Shown: in pieces, positions 1 to 11,463 of the stretch | Layout: each line of letters opens with the position of its first letter | Numbering within the stretch: position 1 is the stretch's first letter | From: Phyto melanocephala | Taxonomy: Eukaryota > Arthropoda > Insecta > Diptera > Rhinophoridae | Length of the DNA stretch: 64,000 nucleotides | Assembly (NCBI GenBank): GCA_941918925.1 | Contig: OW799236.1 | Coordinates: 17,831,474-17,895,473 of the forward strand | Direction: 5' to 3' | Program-made: the position numbers and the translations under genes | The notes under the pieces: model-generated | Database searches by the model: none | Told to the model about the DNA's origin: nothing | What the model saw: the letters and a program-made list of their open reading frames with translations, nothing else

Positions 1-517
1 TATAAAAGATTTGATTTTAAGGGAATTAATTTATGAAAGCCAACTCAAAAGGTAAAAAGTGCTTTTTAAAAAAAGGTATGAAAACAGATATAAGTAATTT
101 TTCCTTATATATATAAAAAAAAAAATATAATATAAAAAATATCTATATAAAAATATATAAGAAGAAGTGATGTCGCCACTAACTACGATCAGCCAAAGTT
201 TCAGAGTACGTTAGATATGGCATTAAGATTTTCCTATATATTTCCATAGAAATAACAAAAAAATGCCCTCCAGTTTCCACATTATAATATTTTATGGCAC
301 TTGAAAATTTTCCAAACCATGTATCGTAATGTCTTATGTTAAGGCCAGCCAAGCGGCCCAAGTTTTGCTAATTTATTATTAATATTAAAAAATTACAATT
401 ATTTAAAAAAAAGTGCATATTAAATATAAAAAAAGTTTTAGAGTTCAATTATAATAATAACAAAAAATTTTGGGGGTAAGAAGAGGAACATCATTAACTC
501 TGGATTATGGCATTAGG
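1..517. other. AT-rich stretch, old repeat copy 1
   Basis: No gene seen. The first ~75 bases resemble bases 2497-2570 in the same orientation (shared words AAGGGAAT, CCAACT, AAAGTGCTTTT). Bases 519-620 and 2870-2920 also share ATCGGCAAA words in the same orientation, so 1-620 and 2497-2920 may be two diverged copies of one repeat. Confidence 0.4.
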
Positions 518-1760
518 GCAGGGGTGCCAGATAATTTTGATAAAAAATCAGCATTTTTTAAAAAAAAATATCGGCACTTCAATTTAAAACAATCGGCAAA
601 AAATCGGCAAATTAAAAATAAATACCAAATTTAAATATAATAAAACATATTTTTTTAGCAAAAAAAAAATAACAATTCAGCATTAACTAATTAACTAACT
701 AATTTAACTTATAAAATAGCATAAAAAAATAAAAAAATAAAAAATCGTAGATAATTTAAAAAATATATGTAAATATTTTATATTACAGGGTAAATTGTTT
801 TCAAAGCTAAAAAATTTTTTTGTAACTTTTTTTCTATGAACATATATTTTATAGCTACATATGGGATTTTGACATTTTTGTTAAATCATTTTTAATATCA
901 GCATCAAAACATTTTGAATTATTTAATTTTAGGTATTCTTTAGAAAAAATAATTCCTTGTAAAGAATCATTTTCCAAAGAACATCGAAATTTTGTTTTAT
1001 TTAGGTTGACATGACTAAAAATGCTGTCTATATTTGCAGAGGAATGTGGACGGACCATAATTTGTTGAACAAACTTTGATACTATTGGAAATGCATCTGT
1101 AGAATTTCCACGTTTTAAATATGAAATTTTTTGACAAAAAGTTCTTCAAAACTTAAAAATTGTAACTCTCTGAATTCAGAGTTCAAAATTAGTTTTTCTT
1201 TTATAGAAACAAAGCTGGGGAATTTCTATAAAAGATTTATTGTCCTTTTTCATAAATTTGATAGGGTTAATCATATATAAAGATTTTTACGATTTATGTT
1301 CAAAATCAAAACGTTTTAATATTTGATTTGAAAGTTCTATATAAAAATTTATACAATTACTTTGAATTTTGAAAATTTCACTTCTGTTAAGTTTTGATTC
1401 TGATATTAACTGTTTAGCCCAGTGCTATTCAATCTTTTTGGCTCGTGTACCACTAAATTCACGACAAACTTTTCGCAATTTTAAAATTTTTAATCTATTT
1501 TATTTATTAATAATAAAAAACAATAAAATTAAAAAAAAAATAATAAAAATTACAAAAAACATAAGAACATGTACATTAAAGGTATACTTTTAGGATGATT
1601 TTTCTTTTTGTTTCCAATTGCAAAATAGAAATCGTTAAAATTTTAAAAGAATTCGCGTACCAACTGGAAATTTTTCGCGTACCACCAAGTGGTACGCGTA
1701 CCATAGGTTGAATAGCACTGGTTTAGCCAATAAGCCCAAATGCACCTCATCATACATATT
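518..1760 (-). pseudogene. hAT-family transposase relic (C-terminal dimerisation part)
   Basis: Decayed hAT (hobo/Ac/Tam3) transposase on the minus strand. The clearest block is 855-1090. Read on the minus strand it gives FPIVSKFVQQIM, then PHSSANIDSIFSHVN, then KTKFRCSLENDSLQGI. This matches the pattern of the hAT C-terminal dimerisation domain (fP.l...a..il..p.Ssa..eriFS..n..Ktk.R..l....l..i). A CAGGGGTGCC sequence at 520-529 resembles a hAT terminal inverted repeat and may be the 3' end of the element. Upstream coding sequence, toward higher coordinates, is broken by stops and frameshifts and by a separate MITE at 1420-1720. No intact frame remains, so this is a dead copy. The other end of the element was not found. 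Confidence 0.6.
1412..1728. mobile_element. hAT-type MITE with 8-bp target duplication
   Basis: The element body is 1420-1720 (301 bp). Its ends are near-perfect inverted repeats, CAGTGCTATTCAATC on the left and CAGTGCTATTCAACC on the right (reverse complement). It is flanked by the direct repeat GTTTAGCC at 1412-1419 and 1721-1728. An 8-bp duplication with CAG-type ends is diagnostic of the hAT superfamily. It has no coding capacity; the ORF at 1369-1593 is incidental. It sits inside the older hAT transposase relic. Confidence 0.85.
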
Positions 1761-3075
1761 TTAAAAAATTCTATGTGTTCATAAATTCAGTTAAATAAAT
1801 TTCATTATTTTTTAAAATATCGTTTTTTATAAAATTACGTAATACAGTTCTTAGAAGTCCATCCATTTGGTTATTTAGGTTGTGTTGACTGTCATAACGG
1901 CAGCGCTGTCAGCAGCGATTTCTATCAAATTTTACTTGTAGCTTACATGGTTTTGTGTAAAATAGTCTACAATTCACTTGTACAAACCTTTGGTATCACA
2001 TTGGTCCACTCTTAATAATTCAAAGATATAGTCCTGCATTTTAAAATTTACACAAATACGTACAACCAACATATTGACCTGGTATTGGATAGATCTATCT
2101 ATATACCTAAAGAAATTTAAAAGATTTTATGGAATAAATATTTTTGTACTTGTGCCTGCAATTAAAAAATACTTATGTATGTACATTAGATTTACTGTTT
2201 ACCGCATCATATTCATTTGCTTTATAATCTATCAGAATAATTTAATGCATTACCTATTATAGTGGTATTGCAGTGTTATTTATGTTATATATGTATGAGT
2301 CTGCCATATAAAGAAAATAAAAACAAATTAGAAATGTGTGGTAAAGAAGAAAACTACTTAAGTCGGAATAATATTATTTTCAGACAATAAAACCATTGGC
2401 GTACCTACAAATTTTTTTCTGGTGGTGGCAAAAGTTAAAAGAATTTATTTTCTTATGAAATCTTAAACTGAGTTAATTTCATATTCAAATATATTAAATG
2501 AGACTTTAAGGGAATAAATTTATAAAAACCAACTTCAAAGTTTAAAAGTGCTTTTATGAAAAACTATAAAAATAATATTAATAATAATAATAATAATAAT
2601 TATAATTTTTATCAATATGTTGATTTTTCTTTAAATATTAATATTGTAAAGTCTAAAATAATTTTTGTCGCAGAGACTTGTATGTGGTATCAGATTTTTG
2701 CGTATATTTTGGAAAGAATCTCTTTTAGAATCCTTACAGAGATAAAACGCGACTGCCTCCGCTTTTCGCCATATTTTTTTAATAGAAAGTTAGCATTTTT
2801 CAGCTCTTGGATAATTTAAAAATATCATTATTACAACCGATACTTAAAATATGCCTCTAGGGGTTATTTAAAGTTTGACCAAAACCGGCACAAATCGGCA
2901 AAGTTATAGACAAAAGTAGTATTGAAATAAAAAATTTATTAAATATTTCAAGTTCCTAAAGCTTCTAAATAAGTTTTGGTGACAAATTTTTAGTTTTAAT
3001 TAAAAAAAATTATTCTAGAAAAAAAAATTTTCAATTGGTTTATGTATGTTTACAATATCAATTTATGTTTAGCTT
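1761..3075. other. AT-rich stretch with old repeat copy 2
   Basis: No supportable gene. Bases 1840-2000 may hold further transposase debris on the minus strand, but I could not confirm a frame. A short (TAA)n microsatellite lies at 2577-2600. Bases 2497-2920 resemble 1-620 in the same orientation. Confidence 0.35.
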
Positions 3076-3324
3076 ATATCTGTGGCTTGGAGCTAAAAGA
3101 GCCAATGTCAAAATATTTTGTTTTGAGAAAATTGAAATTGAACTTTTATAGGTGCTTTCATAGTGACATTGGCCAGCATTTTATTTATAAAGCTGTTCTG
3201 GGTTAAGTATGACTTTAGCTGTTTTACCATAATGAAATAGAGCAAGAAAACAAATCTAATGCAATGATTAACTCAAAAAAGCAAAAAATTGACATTGGCC
3301 CTTTTAGCTCCAAGCCACAGATAT
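3076..3324. mobile_element. MITE with ~33-bp inverted ends
   Basis: The left end ATATCTGTGGCTTGGAGCTA and the reverse complement of the right end agree over about 33 bases with one mismatch. The word GACATTGGCC recurs in the middle and near the right end. TA dinucleotides flank both ends, which would fit a TA-targeting (Tc1/mariner-type) MITE. It is about 249 bp with no coding capacity. Confidence 0.75.
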
Positions 3325-5383
3325 ATAATAGATAGTTCCAATTTCGGTATGTAAATAAAGATATTTATAAGTGTAACATCAAGGAAAACAAGTTCATCAA
3401 GGAAAACTTCCAAATACAAATTAGCGTCTGGAATAAAATGCTAAAATTTTTATTTTTTGCAACCTCCTCAACATAGATATCAATGGAAAGGAGTATTAGA
3501 TATCAGCAAGAATAATTACACTTTGAAAATATCCCATTTTACAGATGGTTTCCAAAGCAAGCTGACAGATTACACATTCCTTTCCAACTCAAGATGAGAA
3601 ATAATATTGAGGCTTAAATATTTATTTTTTTAATCCCCTAATTTTTTATATCAAATTAAAGGTTTTGATTAGCAGAATACAGTACACCATGAAAAATATT
3701 TAAAATTTAAAATGGCTTACCATAACCTAAAACGACTTAAATATTTTCTTCAATAGCCCCCAATGTGGGTAACAAATTAACAAGCTGAACTTGCAGTAGG
3801 CAAGTTTCAAGATGACGACTAAAACAAAATGGCGTATTATATATTAAGTTGATTACAAAATAATAATTATTAAATCATTTATTTATTTACATAAACAACG
3901 ATGATTATGAGGTCACTTTTTTAATTCTCTTATGCCATTATGTATTAAGATGGTTGTATGGACGAACACAGCTCAAACAACCTAAAGAGTAACGGTATAA
4001 GATATAAAAAAGGGATCAATTGTTTTTTTCCTAAAAATAACAATTTTAATTTAATACCTAAATTATTTATTTTAATTATATTATGAACGATCAAATAATA
4101 AAAAAAATAAAAAATTGTGGTCCTCTTTTTAGTGAGCTTTCGTTTGTCCGTCCGTCTGTCCTACAGTGCGTAGAAATATTCACTTATTCAGCTTTATTAT
4201 AATTTGTTCGTTTTACATCATCATTGTCATCATTAAATTTGTACAGTTGAATAAATTTCTAACATCTTTCTTCCTTCTTTGATTATTTACTCTAGTATCT
4301 GCTTGCCCATGTGTCTGGGTGCATAACACATTTTCTTAGATTTTATTTTTTCAAAAAGAATTTTTTCTTTTCCTTATCTATTAAGCAAATATATTGAGGC
4401 AATATGATATAAGTCTTTTAAAGTTTGGCAACAATAGGGCTCTTGAACGAAACTTAAAACTATTTAATTGGTATTATTTTCTATGAAAAATTTTTTAGAA
4501 CAGAATTATGACGTTATAACGAGATACTTTTATTGCCTTGACTTTGCATGTAACAATAAATAAGTGCAACAAAATCTTGCAAATTTATTTCAAGAAGTTT
4601 GTCTATCATTGCACATCAATTGAGTTGCTTTGACAATGCAATTGTCTGATGAGAAAATTGGGCAGTCCCAGACTAAGTAAATATTTCTGTTTATATTACT
4701 TCTACTTAAAAAACGTTTAACAAAATTTTGCACACGCTTTTAAGGACAGCTTTAGTAGAACAACTGCAACGGTCCTTTTACCACAAGCCAGTTTTACAAC
4801 TTTTATATTGTAGATGTTGATGACGAGAGGTATTTATAAAGCCAGGAAGATTGAACGGTTTTAGGTACACTGGGTGTTTTGTTCAAAACAAAACCACTGC
4901 ATTTATAATTTGATGCATGATAAAAAAATTCACTAACATACTCGAGAAATACTTGAGGAAGTTTGGAAGTACAGATAAAAGAGAAATGGTTGGTTTATGA
5001 GTTTATCTCTAGAATATGTGCTAAATCATCTGTTACACTCTGATGTGATTGTGTGGTGGTAGGTCTACAGCAACTCAAAAGTAAAATCAAAATTTCTCTA
5101 GGGAATACAATGATCATAACAAAGTTTAGAAAAGTTTTTTTCAAGCGATTTCTATATTTGCTTTTAAATAAGATGCAAGTGTTATCAGTTAGTGTTATCA
5201 GGGACATTTTACAATGTCTTGAAAGGCCCATGTCATTATGTAAAAACCAAATTATTAAAAAGGATATTAATTAGTGAAACTCATAATCAAGGAAGTAAAA
5301 GCAAAAATATAAATAATTTTTTTATTATTATTTCTTTATATTAAAAAAGTACAATGAATATTAACCGATTTGTTAAGGCAAAA
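3325..5383. other. Unassigned AT-rich intergenic DNA
   Basis: Nothing recognised. The overlapping ORFs at 4995-5274 on both strands have no familiar motif. A short CCGTCCGTCTGTCC run near 4147 resembles the Helentron-like heads seen elsewhere, but is too small to call. Confidence 0.3.
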
Positions 5384-5835
5384 CGGGTGTTTTTTTTATA
5401 GAGGTATACAATTTTAGATTGGCAACACTTTTTTAGCTGGTGGACATTATGTCAGCTGTCAAGTGGTTTATGTTTAGTTTTGTTTGGCAATAAAACATGA
5501 ATAGACTGAGCAACGCTTCCAAATTGAGAAGTTTTGAAAATCATAGTTCTGTTCGAAATACGTGAATCCGATTTTTATAAGCGAACTTTGTTTAGCGATG
5601 AAACTCACACTTGTTTGAATGGCCGTATTTGGAGTGATGCTAATCCTCAAGTGTAAGCTGAGACACCGTTACGTCCAGAAAAAATGACTGTTTGGTGGTA
5701 TTTATGGGCGGGTGGAATTTCTAAAAAGTCTTTATGGAATTTTTCCTTACTTTTTTAAAAACAATGCAGACCAGAACGTTACAGTCAATGGTGATCGTTA
5801 TATTATACAGCAAACACATCAGTAGACATTTAGCG
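5384..5835 (+). pseudogene. mariner/Tc1-type transposase relic, truncated
   Basis: A GGGTGTTTTTTTTATAGAGG end at 5386-5405 is followed by a candidate start ATG near 5497. Then come fragments of a DDE transposase in shifting frames: TLFSDETH (first catalytic aspartate region), RIWSDANPQV, TPLRPEKMTVWW and WAGGIS. The order and wording fit the central part of a mariner-like transposase of the same broad type as 44196-45108. The N-terminal DNA-binding half is largely missing. There are stops after NPQV and frameshifts beyond LWNFS. The right terminus was not found. Non-functional. Confidence 0.65.
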
Positions 5836-6361
5836 ATATTTATTTGAGCATTGAATCACATTAATTGATCGTACATGATCGTATAAGATCGAACTAGAAA
5901 TCGATAGATGTGTGCAATATAAACATAATCCTGAGTATTTCTCAAATTTAACTGGATATATGAGACAAATTCATAAAACCTTGAACCTCATTGACTTCCT
6001 TTTTTTTACAATATTTTGCACATTGACCTCAACATTATTGAAAGATAAAATTGTCAAGTTTCAATTAAACATTGTAGGGAGACCACCTCCTAATATTTTA
6101 AGTGGCCAGTGGCAGAAATGATTTATGAAAAATTCGATATCAATTGAAAGCAATTAAAATTATGGCTGTAGATCTATAATCGTTCTAAATTTAAATAGCA
6201 ACTAATAAAATATTGGCACTACCATATAATAAATGATAAGATAAAGAGCAGAAACATTGCATAATAATTGCCTTTAATTTAACTAAAGTACAAATTTTAA
6301 TCGCATTAAATATTTCACTTAAAGCAAAATCTTATCGGTTGTGATATTTTAGGGATTTTGC
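5836..6361. other. Intergenic region upstream of the TULIP gene
   Basis: No gene recognised; the 69-codon ORF at 5912-6121 has no familiar motif. The final ~150 bases before 6362 would be the proximal upstream region of the gene at 6468. Confidence 0.3.
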
Positions 6362-6369
6362 TATATAAG
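6362..6369 (+). promoter_or_regulatory. TATA box of the TULIP-fold gene
   Basis: TATATAAG lies 106 bases upstream of the start codon. The start site is uncertain: a CTCACTG at 6401 is somewhat too far, and a good arthropod initiator word, TCAGTT, lies at 6447-6452. Confidence 0.55.
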
Positions 6370-6467
6370 CTGAGCTAAAGCGTTTAGCAAATGTAGTATA
6401 CTCACTGCAACACCAGCGACCAGTTTATTAACATAATAACAACGAGTCAGTTTTATTAAGCAACAAT

Positions 6468-7310
6468 ATGAAAACTGTTTTATGTTTGTTGGCCATAGTG
6501 GTCTTGGCATTTGCCGAACAGGAACCCGAAACATTTGGTAAGTATTTTTCAACTTAGTTTTAGGAATTTAGTTTCGCAATGGATCACAGGTCCACATATA
6601 CCATGTATTCGCTATGTTATATTATAACTTTCTTTAATTTGTTTTTCGTTTTATTTTCAGCCATCGTTTCTGACACTATTAAAGATTATTTGGAAGACAT
6701 TCGTGAAAGATTGTCCTGCAACGGTCCCGTGATGATCGATCAATATGAAATTGAACAGAGTGAACCACTTTACCAATTTAATGGTATCTTTACAAATGTA
6801 GTTATAAAAGGCTTAGAAGACTTCGATATTAAATATGTGAACTCAAGTATTATCAGAAATAAGGTGGCCTATGCTTTGTCTTTCAAAGAAATTACTATCG
6901 ACACTTCGTACATTGTGACATTTTTCCTCACTACAGAAAATATAAACGCCACCATAAAAGCTGCTGGGCATGCCAATATCTCTGTTGCTGGAGTAGATGT
7001 CAATGGTACCATCAAATACGATTTTAGCATATTGAAGCGTAAAATAATATTGAAGGAAACTGATACTCGGATTCATACCGCTGGTGTTAAGTGTAATATT
7101 CAGGGTTTCATGGGTACAGGCAGTTATAATAGAATGATGAATAACCTGATAGAAAAACAATTGCTACGCTTGATTAATAATAACACGGATTTAATTTCGC
7201 AGAGCATTGACGAGAAACTAAAGCCTATCGTAAATAATATCTTGGATGAATTTAAGTTGACCGATTTAATTGGTAAGGCGCCTAAGTGTGAACCAGAAAA
7301 TAAGGAATAA
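6468..7310 (+). CDS. secreted TULIP-fold lipid-binding protein (takeout/JHBP or group-7-allergen type), 2 exons
   Basis: Exon 1 is 6468-6537, the intron 6538-6660 (123 nt, GTAAGT donor and TTTTCAG acceptor after a pyrimidine-rich tract), and exon 2 is 6661-7310. The join (phase 1) gives 239 residues. The ATG has a fly-like CAACAAT context and begins a clear signal peptide (residues 1-16, hydrophobic, ending LAFA before EQEP). The mature part is about 223 residues, the usual size for insect TULIP proteins. It alternates beta-type stretches with a C-terminal amphipathic helical region of the NNLIEKQL...SIDEKLKPIVNNIL type, typical of takeout/JHBP and group-7-allergen-like proteins. Cysteines are at 43, 168 and 233. 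Five N-glycosylation sequons are seen at about 84, 119, 129, 138 and 197. Such proteins usually carry small hydrophobic ligands outside the cell. The ligand here is unknown, and the choice between the two subfamilies is open. Confidence 0.8.
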
Positions 7311-7365
7311 GTAATTCAAAGATCTTTGAATGTGCATAAATACGTATTTACCAATAATTGCCTAA

Positions 7366-7371
7366 AATAAA
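7366..7371 (+). promoter_or_regulatory. polyadenylation signal of the TULIP-fold gene
   Basis: AATAAA lies 56 bases after the stop codon. It is the only canonical hexamer close downstream. Confidence 0.7.
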
Positions 7372-8480
7372 ACAGCAAAGAACATGAAAAAGAAAAAAAT
7401 ATTAAGTTTAACTTTATTTGGGGGAAGATCTAATGCAAAACTTAAACATTTTTGGTTATCATTTTTTGTTTTATAGACCTGAAAAGATATTAAGAAAACA
7501 TATACTAAACAAAGACTAGGCTAGACCCATGGAAAAGACAAACAGTAGACTTAACGATATGCAAGCAAAACATAAACATGACGAACACTAGGCCTAAACG
7601 GATTTAAGCAAGACATCAACAAGATGTCGTCTAGACGAAGAATAAACAAAGACTTTAATTGAATACGACAAAGGAGGGGAGGGCCAGAGAATAGAATAGG
7701 CAAGGCCTGGACTTAAGAAAGATATGGAATACACATCAACAAAAGCTATGGGCTAAATAGAGTATATTTGACTACATGCAAAGAAAAACTTTAAAATGAT
7801 CACGACGGTCATATTATATTCCCCATAACAATATTTGGTTAACGAAAAATAATAATAATTACTTCAGTTATGTTTTATAATTTACTTCGTCACGATGACC
7901 AAACATTTCTTTAAATTTTATCATTTAATTTTAACATTTTATTAAAACTTCGATTTAGTTGTCCTTTAAAAAAAGGATGATTTACAAAATTATTATGACA
8001 AAAATAGTATGATGACTCCCCAAAAATAACATTATATGCGAAGGCGTTTAAAATTACTAAAAAAAAACCACTGAATGATAAGTGAAACAATAGTATGATT
8101 ACAAAGCAATCAAAGTATGATATTTTTTTAACCAGAATTGGTTATCATTTATTCTCCTTCTTATTGTCTTGTAAAGAAAGTAACAGTGACAAGTAAAGAA
8201 ATATACAAAAAAAATTTTTAAAAATTTTTAAAAAATAATTAAAATAATCGACAAAAAATTAAAGATATTGATATAAAAAGTTGTATTTAAGCCAGTAAGT
8301 ATAACAAATAGGAAAAATAATAATTTCTTTGTTTAAACTAATACAAGGAGCATAGGGTTGAAGCAAGTTCATTACAATTGTTATTTGGCGTTTGCAGGCA
8401 TATTGTTTTGCTATGTTGCCTGATGGTTTAGCCAAGTTTGAAGCATCGATGAAGATTTGTGTTGGCGTTATACATGTTAA
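7372..8480. other. Intergenic DNA, partly cryptic-repetitive
   Basis: No gene seen. Bases 7500-7760 are A- and G-rich on this strand and reuse words such as TAGAC, GACAT and AAACATAAAC, similar in flavour to 8930-9320. No clear unit or element ends. Confidence 0.3.
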
Positions 8481-8550
8481 ATCGCTTGGTGGTTAGCTTC
8501 TGACCCCTGGTGAATATTGGAGATTGTCGAGTTCAAATTCTAAGGGTGTA
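8481..8550 (+). repeat. tRNA-like (SINE?) segment
   Basis: GGTGGTTAGCTTC (about 8488-8500) resembles a pol III A box and GAGTTCAAATTC (8529-8540) resembles a B box, with a spacing of about 40 bases as in a tRNA. No cloverleaf is convincing and no target duplication was found. It could be a tRNA-derived SINE head or a decayed tRNA. Confidence 0.35.
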
Positions 8551-8707
8551 TAATTTTGGGTAGACATTTATTTTTTTTGAAATAAACTATGTTTCAGAAA
8601 AGAGCAACAATTTAATGTTTTATTTTTAGTATGATGATTGCATGATACCTCCGAATAAACATTATATGGTTTAACCACAATCATACCATTTGATCGAAGT
8701 TTGATTT

Positions 8708-8868
8708 ACTGCCTGTTCAACGATATCGAAAGAAAACCCAAGCGAAATTTCATTCGTACAAATACGTTGAAAACAAAAACAAATTTTTAGTTTTTGTTGT
8801 TGTTTTCAATATATTTGTGCGAATGAAAATTTCGCTTGGGTTTCTTTCGACATCGTTGAACAGGCAGT
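8708..8868. mobile_element. fold-back MITE, 161 bp
   Basis: The left arm ACTGCCTGTTCAACGATATC and the right arm, read in reverse complement, agree over some 65 bases with a few mismatches. They include the shared block CCCAAGCGAAATTT and a TTGAAAACAA segment near the centre. The whole unit can fold into one long hairpin. No coding capacity. Confidence 0.8.
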
Positions 8869-8929
8869 TAATCTTAGATTAGGATTACCACACCCATGTT
8901 TTTTTTTTTGCGTATACACACAGAGTAGA

Positions 8930-9320
8930 CACAGACATTAATATTTATAGGCTAGACATAAAATAAAGATAGACAAGACATAAATAAAATAGAGGATAAG
9001 CCATAGAATAAACGCAGAATACACTAGCATTTAATAGAGCTAAATAATAGACATAGAAAAGGAATTAATACTTGAGACATAGGCTAGACATAAAATATAC
9101 AAGACAAAAACTAGACATGGACATTAGCAAGAGCCATAAGCTATTAGCTAGACATAGAATAAACAAAAATAAAAACTTAAATTGACTAGAGGTAGACATT
9201 AACAAGACATAGGCTAGAGATAAAACAGACAAGATATATAATAGACGAAGAGTGGTTATTAACCAGCTGAACAATAGGTTAGACGTATACTAATCTATGT
9301 GTAACTAAAAACAAGATATA
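8930..9320. repeat. cryptic degenerate repeat (TAGACATA-like words)
   Basis: The words TAGACATA, AGACATAGGCTAGA and AGACAAGA recur irregularly, with spacings that do not settle on one period. The 69-codon minus-strand ORF at 9065-9274 is a by-product of this composition. Confidence 0.5.
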
Positions 9321-10785
9321 TGAGAGACATAGACTAGATATACTGGTTTATATAATAAAAATTAAATGGCAGCGACGATATATGAACTTAATCGTATTTG
9401 AGATGGTTTTGACTCAAGCATGATTGGCCGGACAGAAGAAATTTTATACAGTTTCAAAACCTGGAAAACCATTTTATTCATTCTATTGCAACCATTGGCT
9501 TTCTTTAACTACAACAAAAATTTACTTTTTTTTCTATAAAAATTGCTTTAGTTTTCACAGTAAATAACTTGTTTAAGATATTTGTACGCTGACGTATGAT
9601 TAATATTAATTATTGAGTAGTTTCACGTTTCCTTTTATAACTATTTTATTTTAAATGATTTTAGTACTTTTTCAAAAGGCTTTCGGTAGCCTGCTAAACA
9701 GGCTTTTATGAAAAAATTAAATTTTGTATTTTTAGATTTAGAATTTTAAAAAATATTTAAATGAATTTAAAAAACCTGTTTCGGCAAATCATATAGTTTC
9801 GTTTGCAACGAACAAAGTTCAAAGTTAACACCATAAATGTCAATTTAAAATAGAATTTTTGTTCTTTGATGTTTGACTTACAAGCTGATCTTTAACATTT
9901 TAGCTATTAAGATTCATTTGATATAAGTTTTTGTGAAACAGTTACGGATTTTATAAAGCTTTTAATTCAACTTTTTCATTATTTTATTTCACGTCTTATT
10001 CTTTGTAACTCATATACTGGAAACAATTTTAAGCGCCGGAAATCTGTCTGACTCATATACAAGCAATTTATACTTTTGAAGATTTCATTATTTCGCCTTC
10101 TGAAAGTTAAAAGGCCTATTTGTTATATCATGACCATGTAATGCAAATAGTGCATTAAACACAATAATATATTGATATTTAAATAGACAATGAAAAAAGC
10201 TCGCGAGTGATGAACAAAATTTACGTTATGCGGGCGATATGCGAAAAGGTTTTTCTTATGTTGATATTCTTTAATTTGAAATAAAATGAGAAAAATGAAT
10301 TCAGTTCTATAGAAGACATTATTTTACTTAAAGAAAAATGTTAACGTTTTTTATTTATTTTTATTTATTTTTTTTTTCTACTTATATTTCAATGTTACAT
10401 CATCTTACCAACTATCTGATTTCATTTTAATGCTAAGGATTATATTTTTCTTTATATGAAATGAGGAAAAAAAAAAGAGCTAGAGAAAGAAACGACTAAG
10501 AAGGACAGGAAATGAATAAAGAAAAATATTGAAATACATTTGTTTGAAAGCCATAAAAGAAATGAGATTTATTTATAAAAAATCTGTAGGTATGTTGAGC
10601 AAGTTAAGAATGCTTTAAAGTTTCAGAAAAAGTTTAAAATTGATTGCGAACAAGAAGCGTTCTTAAAGAATAAAGAAAATTTTTCTAACATCAAAATTAA
10701 TCATATGCAATTCCACACAATTTCTTAACATTCAATTAATGTGGAAAAAAACGTTTATTTTAAAATAATATTTTCTAGATTATCT
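9321..10785. other. Unassigned AT-rich DNA
   Basis: No gene, element end or tandem repeat recognised. Confidence 0.3.
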
Positions 10786-10913
10786 CCTGTGTTCTGCATT
10801 AAACCACTCGGAAATTAAATCACTCGGAATTGCCATTGTAGTGTTATTGTTTATAACAACACTGTGATGGTAATTCCGAGTGATTTAATTTCACTTGGAA
10901 CGCAAAACACAGG
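10786..10913. mobile_element. hairpin MITE, 128 bp
   Basis: The left arm begins CCTGTGTTCTGCATT and holds AATTAAATCACTCGGAATT. The right arm, reverse complemented, begins CCTGTGTTTTGCGTT and holds the same core. The arms meet at a short AT loop near 10850. No coding capacity. Confidence 0.8.
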
Positions 10914-11463
10914 CGTATGACTAGTTAAAACTGATTCCGGAACTGAATATGGAACAAGGTAAAAATTTAAAATATTTTAGATCTGTACTATGAATATTAT
11001 TTTTTTTAACAAAATGCCTTTATAACTTCATCATAAAGTCGTAGACAACACGAAGACGAATTAAGTCCTTGAGATTTCCAAGACAATGCTCTTAAAATTG
11101 ACGTAAATACCAGAACATTTATGATTTAAGAAACTAAAATGGGTTACAAATGCATGACGAATAGAGCACTGTTGGTTCAGTCAGAAGGGCAGGCTAGGAC
11201 TAGAAAATATTAAATTTTTTAAGTACAGCTTTAGTTATAAACACTGGTCAAAGTACTTCTTATTTACTTTATATTTTGTTCTGTTGTTGTGTACTTCTGT
11301 GGTCCTGACCATGAAAAAAATACCGGATGATTTTGAAACATACAGTTTGATAATTTTGCAAAAAATAAATTAATTAATGTTAATAAAATTTCCATCGAAC
11401 ACGATCAACTAATCTTTAGTAATATTTTCTTGAATAAAAGACTTAAGGTAGATCTCAACGCAA
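10914..11463. other. Unassigned DNA between MITE and Helentron-like fragment
   Basis: No gene recognised. Confidence 0.3.

Noticed and set aside
6843..7160. 105-codon ORF on the minus strand inside the TULIP gene
   Set aside because: Antisense shadow of exon 2, with no independent promoter or motif.
9065..9274. 69-codon minus-strand hydrophobic ORF
   Set aside because: Lies wholly in the degenerate TAGACATA-type repeat, so its composition explains the frame.
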